Assembly (NCBI RefSeq): GCF_000364225.2
Contig: NZ_AQFT02000001.1
Coordinates: 3,491,501 to 3,555,500, forward strand
Direction of reading: 5' to 3'
Length of the DNA stretch: 64,000 nucleotides
DNA from: Eubacterium plexicaudatum ASF492
GTDB lineage: Bacteria > Bacillota > Clostridia > Lachnospirales > Lachnospiraceae
Below, piece after piece: positions 28,936 through 38,092 of the stretch. The position numbers and the translations under genes are program-made. The notes under the pieces are model-generated. The model saw only the letters and a list, made by a program, of their open reading frames with translations, did no database searches and was not told the origin of the DNA. How positions within the stretch are numbered: the first letter of the stretch is position 1; each line of letters begins with the position of its first letter.

Positions 28936-29642
28936 CTAATAGTTGATATTTGCTTTTCTTGCTTGGCTGCATAAGTCACGGGTAGATAAAGTATAGCTTT
29001 TTCCGTCTTTGATAAAATGTGTCCCGCACTGCCGAAATTCAAAATGTACCTTGTGAGCGATACATTGCTCCCGTATGGAAAGCACCCACGCATAGTCAAG
29101 CGGTCTGGCATTTCTGTCTGATTCACCGCCGACTACGACTAATTCAACATTATCAAGATAGTCTGTAAGGTTTACTTCCTCAATCAACGGCTGGCAGATA
29201 ATATTTTTATGTTTGATAGGCAATTTATTGAAAATGGAAAGCCTGTAATCAGCCCTGTCTTGATTTTCTACCGTGCAGCCAACCGTAACATTCTCGTATC
29301 CATCGTTCCAATCCTTTGGAATACAATCCATGAAGCGTTCAATTCGCTTTGTCAAAAAAGAAAGTGCAGGTCTGAACGCTCCCGTATCATCTGCCAACAT
29401 TCAGAACGCCATTCATCGGCATCTTCAATTAGAAAATCCGTAGAAAAGCAGAGATATACGGTCTGCCCCGATTTAATTTTGTATGCTCCCGATTTATTTT
29501 TAGCGATAGGAGCGTAGAAATTATCTGTCTTTACAATATTATTTGTATCAATCCCACGCTTGAAATCGCCCTTATGAATGTAACAATACCTACACCCTTC
29601 GCTATGTTTGTGGCAGCCACGCCACGGATTCCACATTGCCAT
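28936..29642 (-). pseudogene. Phage Gp37/Gp68-like (DUF5131) protein (one frameshift)
   Basis: ATG 29642 gives NPWRGCHKHSEGCRYCYIHK, the Cys cluster typical of this family. The frame stops at 29352 but one restored base in the run 29354-29359 reads SDLHFLFLTKRIERFMDC and continues to 28936 (NVTVGCTVENQDRADYRLSI, VVVGGESDRNARPLDYAWVL). About 235 residues, the usual length. The role is not established; often found on phages and integrative elements. Confidence 0.75.
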
Positions 29643-29822
29643 GTTTATAACCTCTCATTCCCGCTGACAGGACAGCGTACCTAGATTTGAATAGCCATAA
29701 AAATCTACCATCCTTTGTGTTTCAATTTTTCTTGTCATATAGCGTATTGCCGCTCTTTTTCGACTATTCTTTGCTCTCTATTTTGAATCTTCACTTGTTC
29801 ATGTTGAAACCTTAACACTCAC

Positions 29823-29996
29823 TTAGAATTTCTTCTTTCTTCTATCAATAGGCTTCTCGGCAATTATCGGTATAAGCCAAACACGGTTGATGTTCATTGC
29901 TCCTTCAATACGATTTTCTTTGCATAGCCGCTGCACCCACCTAAGCGATACGTTCCATTTTTCTGCGGCTTCCTGTGCTGTCATATATTCAAACAT
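29823..29996 (-). CDS. Small helix-turn-helix (excisionase-like) protein
   Basis: 57 residues; ATG 29996 follows AGGAGG. MTAQEAAEKWNVSLRWVQRL followed by CKENRIEGAMNINRVWLIP is a MerR/excisionase-type winged helix as in small element-encoded DNA-binding proteins. It lies 134 bases after (transcriptionally before) the second complete tnpV. Confidence 0.65.
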   Translation of the reverse strand: MFEYMTAQEAAEKWNVSLRWVQRLCKENRIEGAMNINRVWLIPIIAEKPIDRRKKKF

Positions 29997-30096
29997 TTTT
30001 GACCTCCTATTGCGTACTATATATAGTATAGCCGCTTGAACGAACTGTATCAAGTGCAGAATTATGAACTTTAATCAAAGTTCTCTGAAAAGAAAA

Positions 30097-30122
30097 GCGG
30101 CAAAGCTTTTAGCCTCTGCCGC
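30097..30122 (-). terminator. Terminator after TnpV copy 2
   Basis: GCGGCA and TGCCGC form a stem followed on the minus strand by CTTTTCTTTTC, nine bases after the tnpV stop. Confidence 0.55.
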
Positions 30123-30130
30123 CATGTTGT

Positions 30131-30505
30131 TTATGCAAAAATGATTTCCTCGTTCACAATCTCCCTCGCACACGCCCTTATGTTATTTAAGTATTGTACC
30201 CATTCTAAGGCGTTTTCTTCCTTTAGCTGTTCCGTTATGCCCTGTGCCTGTTTCAAGCCCTCTATGAGCTTTTCAAAGCGTTCCTGTGCCTGCCTGTTGA
30301 TGTCGCCAAGGTATGTATTCAGCTTGCCACTTGTGAGAAAATTTGTATATGTAACCTTGCGGTACTGCTTCAGATAGTCCAGATGCCGCTGCCCCCATGT
30401 GCCTATTGGCTGTTCTTCGGCAACGGGTACAGTTAAGCACGGTATAAAATAATCACTTTCTTTCCGATATGTACCGCCTAACTGTTCAAATAATGATTTT
30501 GCCAT
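30131..30505 (-). CDS. tnpV: TnpV-family transposon protein (copy 2)
   Basis: 124 residues; ATG 30505 follows TTGGAGG. Same pattern as copy 1 (SLFEQLGGTYRKESDYFIP, PIGTWGQRHLDYLKQYRKVT) with about 70% similarity by eye. The sequence differences show the copies did not arise by very recent duplication. Confidence 0.75.
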   Translation of the reverse strand: MAKSLFEQLGGTYRKESDYFIPCLTVPVAEEQPIGTWGQRHLDYLKQYRKVTYTNFLTSGKLNTYLGDINRQAQERFEKLIEGLKQAQGITEQLKEENALEWVQYLNNIRACAREIVNEEIIFA

Positions 30506-30700
30506 TTTGTAATTCCTCCAAATAAGATATTCACTTCACATTGTTGTGTCTACTGCCTTAAACACAATTTTGAGTTTTCTCCTTATCTGGTTTCATTCAT
30601 GGCGGATAAACCAAAATAATGAGTTTCATTCAGCAGTTTTACCGGGACTGCTTAGTTAAGTTCGCGCTTATGGGACATAACCCATGCTGAATATGTGAGA
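30506..30700. other. No gene seen
   Basis: Junction sequence between tnpV copy 2 and a recombinase fragment on the opposite strand. No motif recognised. Confidence 0.4.
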
Positions 30701-30871
30701 ATGAAAGCCAAGTTTGAACAGCAGGCGGAGCAGGTAAAGGACATAATCGCCAACCTGCAAACAGAAATTCAGCTATCAGAAAAGGGCGCAGGAAGCGACA
30801 ACCCTTATCTGACAACATTCTTGAAACATGAAAATATCCTCGCCCCCCTGATTATTATTTGCAATATATAA
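30701..30871 (+). pseudogene. Fragment of a serine recombinase C-terminal region
   Basis: 56 residues (KAKFEQQAEQVKDIIANLQT ... GSDNPYLTTFLKHENI) match the coiled-coil and pre-C-terminal part of TnpX-like recombinases, with the characteristic NPYL-x-TF-x-x-H/Y-x-NI stretch. Both ends are missing; it abuts a tnpV fragment on the other strand. It is not part of the recombinase at 18005. Confidence 0.6.
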
Positions 30872-30873
30872 AT

Positions 30874-31071
30874 CTATGAATATATGATTTCCCTTTCCAC
30901 AACTTCCCTTGCACAAGCCCACACATTATTGTGCCGTCCTGTCCATTCTAAGGCATTTTCAGCCTTTAGCTGTTCTGTTCCCTGTGCTTGTTTCATGCCC
31001 TCTATGAGCCTTTCAAAGAGTTCCTGCGCCTGCCTGTCAATGTCCGCAAGATAAGCGCCCAGCCTGCCGCT
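30874..31071 (-). pseudogene. TnpV 3' fragment
   Basis: Reads SGRLGAYLADIDRQAQELFE, then RLIEGMKQAQGTEQL and ends REIIYS at the stop 30874-30876. This is the C-terminal half of TnpV, lacking its start. It has replaced the 3' end of the PIN-toxin gene (junction about 31072). Confidence 0.7.
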
Positions 31072-31354
31072 TGTTTTTTGCCTGTGCTAACAGCAGCCGG
31101 TCAAAAGGATCCCGGTGTCTGGGCGCATCCTCTGAACGTTTCAAAGATTCCATAGCAAACACATGCAAAGTTTCAGCCGAAAACATGAAGCTCTCTTTGT
31201 GCAAAGCATACTTAAGACCGACTTCCCAAATATTTACTATACTGAAAAAAATAGCATTATCTGCATTGAGCAGTATCTTCCTGCATTTTTCCGATAACTT
31301 CGGATCATCACGCAATGCCCATATCAAAATATGTGTATCTGCCAAATATTTCAT
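31037..31354 (-). pseudogene. PIN-domain (VapC-type) toxin with replaced C-terminus
   Basis: MKYLADTHILIWALRDDPKL has the first acidic residue of the PIN active site; VNIWEVGLKYALHK and HRDPFDRLLLAQAK follow. At that point (about 31075) a normal PIN protein continues with the final strand and helix, but here the sequence switches to the tnpV fragment and stops at 31037. The start overlaps the antitoxin stop (ATGA). Toxin activity is doubtful because the C-terminal acidic residue region is lost. Confidence 0.7.
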
Positions 31355-31587
31355 ATGTCTGTACCCTCAAATAAATCGGAAATTTCTGAATTCCACACAT
31401 CAAAACCTTCAGGGCCATTGATTATCCCTTTTCCCAAACCTATTCTTTTAGAAGTATCCAACGATTTATTCTTTTCTGTGCCCTCTATGACAGGCGTAAG
31501 CATTTTACGCATTACATCAACAATTAGTTTTACATTTTCATCAGGTAAACAGTAAATTAAGTTTGTTGCTTTCTGTTGGATTGTCAT
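31351..31587 (-). CDS. VapB-like antitoxin of the PIN toxin
   Basis: 78 residues from ATG 31587 (GGGGGAGGC upstream). TIQQKATNLIYCLPDENVKL IVDVMRKML resembles the helical start of a small antitoxin family that also occurs at 42320 (LKQEAYAVIDSLPDDDSVKF), each directly upstream of a PIN gene. The C-terminal half is presumably the toxin-binding arm. The assignment rests on gene pairing. Confidence 0.6.
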   Translation of the reverse strand: MTIQQKATNLIYCLPDENVKLIVDVMRKMLTPVIEGTEKNKSLDTSKRIGLGKGIINGPEGFDVWNSEISDLFEGTDI

Positions 31588-31736
31588 AATGCCGCCTCCC
31601 CCACATCTTTCATCTGTCATTTTCTGCATGCTGCTGATGCAGAACACATTTTTCATGTCCTCTGTCATCAGCATGATTTCCATTTCATATGTCCAAAATT
31701 TTCTGGGATTTTTTCTTTTGAGTCTTATCATTATAT

Positions 31737-32165
31737 CCCTCCAGAGTCATTACTTCCTTCATCGGTACTATGAGCGAATCCGACTCCTCAGTGGTCTTCG
31801 TTCATACTCACCATTACATTGGTCGATACTCCCTACTGGCTCATGTCCGGAACCATCCAGGTTTCCCAGGTATGTCAAATATAACAATATCAGGTATGCC
31901 GTGCTCTAGAGTGTGTTTTCATAGTCTCGCTTAGCGACTAATCCTTATTGGTGACCCAAGGAGGTAGCAGACCACCCCACACAATCGATAATTCTGACGA
32001 AGCTCAATCGCTTCACGCTTTCGCATTACGGCGTTCCTGTTCCCTGTCCTACGCTTAAACACCATTGTTAGCCGTTGGCGCTTCAAGGACTCGGTACTGG
32101 CGACCTGCTAAGTCTTACCAGACTGGATTCCCACCAGTTATATATTTGGCACTGAACTGGCGCAC
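31737..32165 (-). mobile_element. 5' fragment of a group II intron (domain I region)
   Basis: On the minus strand, from 32165 the sequence begins GTGCG, the group II intron 5' consensus. It contains conserved-looking non-coding stretches such as AACTGGTGGGAATCCAG, AAGCGTAGGACAGGGAACAG, AGCGATTGAGCTTCGTCAG and GGAGTCGGATTCGCTCATAG that I recognise from the structural part preceding intron reverse-transcriptase genes. It ends where the RT start would be expected; no RT follows. It interrupts a small Cys-rich gene. A covariance-model search would settle this. Confidence 0.5.
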
Positions 32166-32350
32166 GCCTCCTTCCCCGTATTTTTTCTGCCGCATTTCCT
32201 CAAGCAGCTTTTCCATGCAGAAGCCGATGCATAGACGGATTCTTCCATAAGGGCAGCCCCCGCAGCCTTCCATGCCTTTTCCCGGCTCCGGCCCGCTTTC
32301 CGGCAGCAGGTAAAAACACTGATCCGGCCTGCATCTGTTCTCCTTTCCAT
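32166..32350 (-). pseudogene. Cys-rich small protein interrupted by the intron fragment
   Basis: With one A restored after ATGGAA (32345-32347 run) the start 32350 reads MEKENRCRPDQCFYLLPESG, then GMEGCGGCPYGRIRLCIGFC and MEKLLEEMRQKKYGEG. Six or more Cys in CxxC-like spacing suggest metal binding. I do not recognise the family. Coding is lost at the intron 5' boundary (32165). Confidence 0.45.
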
Positions 32351-32949
32351 TTCGGCCCCCATTCGTTACTTTAGAGTTCCGTGGCTTATGCGGCTTTCCA
32401 TTTCAACTGCCGCACCACCGCGGACATTTTTATGTATCAATTTTTATCCAAAAGCCTGCCACTGGCAACCTTTCCAGATGCTATCGTTTCAAAAGCATTT
32501 ATTGAAAAAAACTATTCGCAAATACTTTCATTTACCAAATATGCCTGATAAATAAAGCATAATTCCTCTTTTGTATGTCTGCCTGTTTCCACCCTGAACC
32601 CGTTCCTGCTCCGGTCTTCTTTCCGCAGCGTTTCCTCCGGCATGGCACGCGGAATGCACACTCTCTGCCGGGTATCCATTCAGACAGGCTATGAAGTTAT
32701 CAATGTGCAGTAAGGAGACAATTTATTTCCATATCTGATGCATAGATGGCTGAAACCATACTGACTCCTGGAAATGCCAGCGACTGTAGCGTATTTTAAA
32801 TTGTCCTCTCCTTAATTTTTAAATAAAAGATATGAAATTGTTTGCTTACAGCTCGAAACCACATCATATTTTGATACTTTTTATAATTTAAACGTTATAT
32901 AAGATATTTGTAAATCATTTGTCAAATACAAATCAAATTACACTTAGTA
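32351..32949. other. No clear gene; flank of the invertible-looking cassette
   Basis: Composition changes from mixed to strongly AT-rich toward 32949. A 43-codon minus-strand frame (about 32510-32644) is possible but has no supporting motif. AT-rich words such as TTGATACTTTTTATAATTT near 32873 could be promoter elements facing the cassette. Confidence 0.4.
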
Positions 32950-33092
32950 TGATACAAAAGTGATGGATAATATCTGATTATCCTTCAAATTATTAACCGG
33001 ATAAAAAAGATCAGTTACCTTGATATGTAAAAAGAAATAGTTGTAGATAGAAAGAATGTGTAGAAATGCAGGTGAGGGAATGGAATACTTAG
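32950..33092. repeat. Perfect 143-bp inverted repeat, left copy
   Basis: Identical to the reverse complement of 36897-37039 over all 143 bases. It contains the 5' leader, a weak GTGAGG ribosome binding site and the first five codons (ATGGAATACTTAG, 33080-33092) of the pentapeptide gene. The dyad GGATAATATCTGATTATCC lies near 32965-32983. Identity stops exactly inside codon 5, where the two genes diverge. Confidence 0.95.
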
Positions 33093-34636
33093 AAAAAGCA
33101 CAAAATGCGATCATAAATGAAGCTGAGTTTCAAAAATCTGTTGAGAATTTACTTATACATAGTAAAAATAAGAGTAGATTCAAAAAAATCCAACACTCAT
33201 TTCAACAGGCGGTATTGATTCTTCAGACTATACAAATAAGAGTCTGCGACGTTCCAAATTTTCTCAAAAAAATTTAACCAAACTGTCTTTCAAAATTCTG
33301 GCGCGGCAGGCTCCCATTTTTCAATGTGTTATTTTAATGAATGCAAAATAAAAAATGCAAATTTTCAGGAATGTACCTTTTATGGCGGAAGTTTACAAAA
33401 TAATTTGAAAGATAGCGCTGTCATCAACAGTAATTTTAATGACAGTTTATTTACGAATAGTTTTGAAATTAAAAATTGTTTTTTTAAACACTGTGTATTT
33501 CATGGAACAGCTTTTATAAATTGTAATATACAAAATACAGACTTTTATTCATCAACATTGGAAGACACCTTGTTTTCTAATACACGTTTACGGAATGTTA
33601 CTTTTAGTGATTTGAATATAGATTATTCAGTATTTGAGAATGTACAGATGCAGCATGTAATTTTGCCTTTTTCACAAGTCTGCTATAGTTTTGGATTATT
33701 GTCATATATAATATATACCACGGATAAAGTCTTTATTTCATCATCAGATGCGCAAAGCGGGTATATATCAAAAGAAAGCTATTTACAATTAATCTCAGAT
33801 TTTTTGATATATTATATTGGCACAAAAGATTATTTTCCGGTCGCTAATATTTATCTGGCTTTCGGAAAAAATGATTTTGCAAGAGAGGCAATAAAAAAGG
33901 GATTTTGGGTGCTATAGCAAGTTACGATTTCATGAAAATTAAATATTTTTGCAAACTGATATATTCTTATCCTGTTTTCAGCTATCACGAGCGTAAATCT
34001 ATTTATGATTTAATTACTTCAAAAATAACATTTTCTGATTCAGATGCAAGATTGCAATATAATTATTCTGTATACAGAGATGAAATCAACAATTATCTGC
34101 TAAATAATAGTAAACATAATGTCCTGACAAGTGAAATCGATATTACTACAAATATCAATTATAGTGATAATATACGTTTGGGAAATTTATTAACTATTTT
34201 AGAAACAACTGTTGAATATACAAAGTCGTCAAAAGGAGAACATAGTATTTCTATCAGACATAATTCAAATATAGAAATAGCCATATTTCTCCAGGATATT
34301 TATCAGGCGCTTACAGTTATAATACCCAGTATCTATTCCATCTTACTTGGGATAGAAATTTTAAAAGAAAAGAGGATAGCAAATAAACAATCAAAGCGTG
34401 AGTTGGAGTTTGAGGAATCATTAAAAGCATTGGAAATTGAAAGCAAACAAATTGAATTGGAACGTAATAAGATCGCTCGCCAAAAAGAATTGATAGAATT
34501 ACAAAACCAATTAACATTTACACAGCATTTGGATCAGGAAACCCTAAGGCAGAATATATTGGATTTAGATATAGATATTGAAGAAATCCACCATATTACA
34601 TATGGAAATATTCCGCCTGATGCTAACGAAATATAA
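33080..34636 (+). pseudogene. Pentapeptide-repeat protein with membrane segment and coiled coil (three homopolymer slips)
   Basis: Start ATG 33080 in the inverted repeat. As given, three frames; restoring one base in each of the runs 33182-33188 (A), 33288-33290 (T) and 33893-33898 (A) gives one protein of about 518 residues. N-terminal 80 residues unassigned; about 85-195 pentapeptide repeats with Asn/Phe/Cys at the central position (CYFNECKIKNANFQECTFYG, FINCNIQNTDFYSSTLEDTL). A helical middle with IYQALTVIIPSIYSILLGIE as a likely membrane segment follows, then a long charged coiled coil (ELEFEESLKALEIESKQIEL). It faces the ATP-grasp/radical SAM gene head-on with 31 bases between stops. Function unknown; possibly a scaffold or sensor for the enzyme. 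Confidence 0.6.
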
Positions 34637-34667
34637 TTCAATTTTCCAATCAATAAAATGTTTCCTA

Positions 34668-36909
34668 TTACGCTAACATGTTATTTTTGCACGCATTACA
34701 TGTAGGGCCAAGTTCTAAGCCATACTCCATACATATTTTTTGAGCTTGGCAATAGATGTCCAATAGTTCTGTATTAGATGGAGGAACTATTGGATATAAT
34801 TTTGTATTTATCATAGGTCTGAATATTGAAAGCATTGGCTGAATACCATTCGCACATAGTGTCTTTATGGCTTTCAATAATGTTTCGGTGCTGTTTAGCC
34901 CAACGATCAATGCACTTCGCACATTCCCAGATGTCCCCATAATTTTGTACTTTCTTTTAAAATTTCCATATAATGTTCTAATGGAATTGTTCCTTTTCCA
35001 GGCATAATTTTTTTTGCTATCTCTCGATCCCATATTTCTATATTGTATGCAACTTCATTGACACCTGCATTCTTATATTCTTTTAAGACAGATTTTTCAG
35101 ACGGAGGCAAGCACATAATATAAATTGGAATTTGAGAGTTTTCCTGTCTAATCAAACGCACTATTGATAAAATTTGTTGTACTTCTTCATTTGCTGATGC
35201 AGAAGCTCCACCTATGAGAATATGACGAAAATTTTGCTTTTTAAACAATTCATGGATTACTTCAGAAATATCTTTTAATGTAAAACTGAAGCACTTTGGG
35301 ATTTAGGTATATTGCAAAAATAACAGCCTTTTCTTGTAATTTAAAAATACATAATGATTCGTGCTTTATACGAAGTCTATCAGTAGACATATAAGCAATT
35401 TTACTGTATGAGACTCCGCTTTGGGTAAATTTTTCATTCCATTCTGGTTGCATTTCAATATTTATTTCAGATATTAATTGGTCATAATAGTATAAACAAG
35501 GAGACTGCTCACTGTTTAAATCAATGCGGTATGGTGAAAAATCTGAAAATTTAAGATCTAAAGGTACATTTACGGGCATTCCGTTATTTAGATAAAAATC
35601 AATAGCGCTAAATACAGCCTGCTTGATTTTGCCATTAGTCTGCAAATACTGTTTTGCTGAATTTGTTAATATGCATCCTTGATTAACCAGTGAAATTTTT
35701 AAACCTATGTCTAAATCATAGTTTTTTTGAATGAATGCTTCTTCACCTAATATATTTGGATATAAGTTGAACCCTCCATCTAAATTTAGTGATGTTATAT
35801 TTGTTTTAAAAACTATTGTATAACAATATGCATGGTTTTCCATCTGCATGTCAGGATTCCAGCCATCAGAAAGTAAATCGCTGACCAAGGGGTTTTTGCT
35901 GCTATATTCCACAAATGGTATAAGTGCTGATTATTTTGAAAATATATTTCTTTATAAAAACTGTAGCCGACTTCAATTTTTTTTCTTTTACAGAATAATC
36001 CGTATTATGAGAAAAAGCAGCAATATTTAACATACTCAAGTTAGTTAATCGATGATCTGTTAATGCTGCATTAATCAAAAAAGAAGACGCTTGGTACCTA
36101 GGATTTATTTCCTGAAAATATACCTGCCCACCACTAACTATAAAGTCAATGCCAATAATTCCTAAATAGCCTAATTTTTGAATCCTTTTTAAAAGGTTTA
36201 GAGAATATCTAAATATTTTTTGCGCAGTTCATCCGGAAAGTACTGAGTTGCAAAAAAATCTGATCCCTGATATATTAGTTGGTTTTCTACTAAGGAAATT
36301 ATTTGCAGAGAAGGCGGAAATATAATCAAGTCTTCTTTCATAATAATAGCAGTTATATTAATCGGAATATTATTTTTACATATGGAGAAACAATAAAAAG
36401 CTCATTATAATTTCCTTTTAAATCTTGAAGCATACGGTTTTGACTATTCAAGTAAAATGTTCCAAAACCACCTGAACTATGATTTCGCTGAACTATAAAT
36501 TCATTGCCCTGATCCAGCTTTTCGTGAAGCTGTTCAAAAGATAATGATTTAGAATCGGTCAATAGAGACGGCAATACGGGAACATAATTTCCTGCCCAGT
36601 ATCTCATATAAACTTTATCATCCAGTAGGTCAAGCAGAATTTTTTCATTCACACAAACTGTATATTTCCTTAATGATTTATCAATAAAATATGCTATTTT
36701 TTGATTATAAAACATAAATTTTGCATTTGGATGTTTCTCAAGGATATGTTTCATTCTATCTTCAACAAAACGATTAAAAATGTTTCCGTAAATATTTGCT
36801 TTACGTTCTGGCATAATGTTATTTTTTGAATAATAGCAAATGGTATCCGAAAAGAAGCATCGTATTTCCAATCTGCATCACGTGGTCCGACCCAAACTAA
36901 GTATTCCAT
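34668..36909 (-). pseudogene. ATP-grasp / radical SAM fusion enzyme (eight homopolymer slips)
   Basis: Start ATG 36909 lies in the right inverted repeat (same five codons as the pentapeptide gene). Restoring single bases near 36858, 36356, 36225, 35980, 35925, 35322, 35262 and 34955 gives one frame of about 749 residues. Residues about 1-340: ATP-grasp (MEYLVWVGPRDADWKYDASF; QRNHSSGGFGTFYL, an ATP-binding loop; VYFQEINPRYQASS, the metal-binding E-x-N-P-R signature). About 340-530: linker domain. About 530-749: radical SAM core with cluster motif C-x8-C-x2-C (LCIFKLQEKGCYFCNIPKS), HILIGGASAS and a C-terminal CNAC. ATP-grasp ligases and radical SAM enzymes both modify ribosomal peptides, so a peptide-maturation role is a reasonable inference, but no precursor peptide was found. 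Confidence 0.6.
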
Positions 36910-37039
36910 TCCCTCACCTGCATTTCTACACATTCTTTCTATCTACAACTATTTCTTTTTACATATCAAGGTAACTGATCTTTTTTATCCGGTTAATAAT
37001 TTGAAGGATAATCAGATATTATCCATCACTTTTGTATCA
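36897..37039. repeat. Perfect 143-bp inverted repeat, right copy
   Basis: Reverse complement of 32950-33092 without a mismatch. It carries leader, ribosome binding site and first five codons of the ATP-grasp/radical SAM gene. Sequence outside the repeat (from 37040) is unrelated to that left of 32950. Confidence 0.95.
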
Positions 37040-37173
37040 CATTGTTTATTCTTCTATTATTATTCTTAATAATACTTTTATCGACATTCCTAGTATATTA
37101 TATCATAAGTTCGACTACAATCAATGCTTTTTTTATTTTTTTTGGATATGAATTTATGTCAACTTTTCTCACT

Positions 37174-37330
37174 GACATAGAGTTACATATTACCCCGCAT
37201 ATGTTCCGCCATACATTTGCCACGAGCCTGCTAGAAGCAGATGTGGATATACACTATATCCAGAAAATGCCTGGGGACAGCTCTATTAATATTACAGATA
37301 TATACCCATGTTGCACTGTCCAAACAGATG
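37174..37330 (+). pseudogene. Tyrosine recombinase C-terminal remnant
   Basis: The frame includes DIELHITPHMFRHTFATSLL followed by EADVDIHYIQKMPGDSSINI and TDIYPCCTV. This is the C-terminal catalytic part of a tyrosine recombinase (H-x-x-R box, then the nucleophile Tyr in DIY). The conserved GH before SSI is GD here, and the N-terminal two thirds are absent. It starts 135 bases from the right inverted repeat, the usual place for an invertase or integrase. Confidence 0.75.
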
Positions 37331-37419
37331 AATATTCCGGCAACGAACCATCCCAGAAAAGAGTTCCATATTTAAAGCAGTCATATCATATCAAATCAAT
37401 AATAAAATACAGGATATGA

Positions 37420-37699
37420 AAATTCATGCGGGCATCATATCCTGTATCCGAAACAAAATAAAACTGCCGCTCTGCTGTCCATCACTTAACAACAGATACT
37501 GTCACATTTTCCAATTTAATTATGTGATGATCCGGCACCGTATATCAGACAGACTGCACTTTACTTTTTCCAGCATAAACTCATTAAGAATCATAAATTA
37601 CCTGTCCTTCTCCCAAAAATAATACTTTTCTGCTTCCGACAGTGTATGGTGAACACAGGGTTCATCCACTTTATTTTTAGTTCCGCCAGCCTCCACTTT
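37420..37699. other. No gene seen
   Basis: 280 bases between the recombinase remnant and the plasmid-like genes at 37700. Short frames only. Confidence 0.5.
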
Positions 37700-38078
37700 T
37701 CATGACAGCCCGATACGGAAATAGTACTTCAAATACCCCGGTAACATTTTCACAAACCTGCAGGATTGCCGCAGGTTCATCTGCAATCTGCTTTCCCCGG
37801 ATACCGCCATATCCACATATGCGCTGCTTTCCGCTAAAAATATCCACGCACAATTCCCTGTACGGCCATCTCCTCACGAAGCTGCGCCAGAATCCTGTCC
37901 CGGCAGGCATCCTGTTCCGACAGGCGGCTTATGCTCTGCTGTACTTTTTCCATACAGATGAGCTTTGCCGCGTTTTCTTCCGGCGTGTTTTCCCAATAAC
38001 TGCCTGACAGAACAGAATATGCCCCTCTGCCGGCCGGCAGGACATATTTTCTCGTTCTGATGGTTTTTTCCCGCGCAT
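37700..38078 (-). pseudogene. Unrecognised small protein downstream of an HTH gene (two homopolymer slips)
   Basis: ATG 38078 with GAGAGGAGGG upstream. Restoring one A in 38064-38069 and one T in 37836-37840 gives about 126 residues: KKTIRTRKYVLPAGRGAYSV, then NAAKLICMEKVQQSISRLSE, VQGIVRGYFLAESSAYVDMA and a basic C-terminus ending YYFRIGLS. No family recognised. It follows the HTH gene by 15 bases, so they form a two-gene operon. Confidence 0.45.
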
Positions 38079-38092
38079 GCCATTCCCTCCTC

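Noticed and set aside
31589..31909. Plus-strand open frames between the antitoxin gene and the intron fragment
   Set aside because: Antisense to the structured intron stretch; no start signal and no conserved motif.
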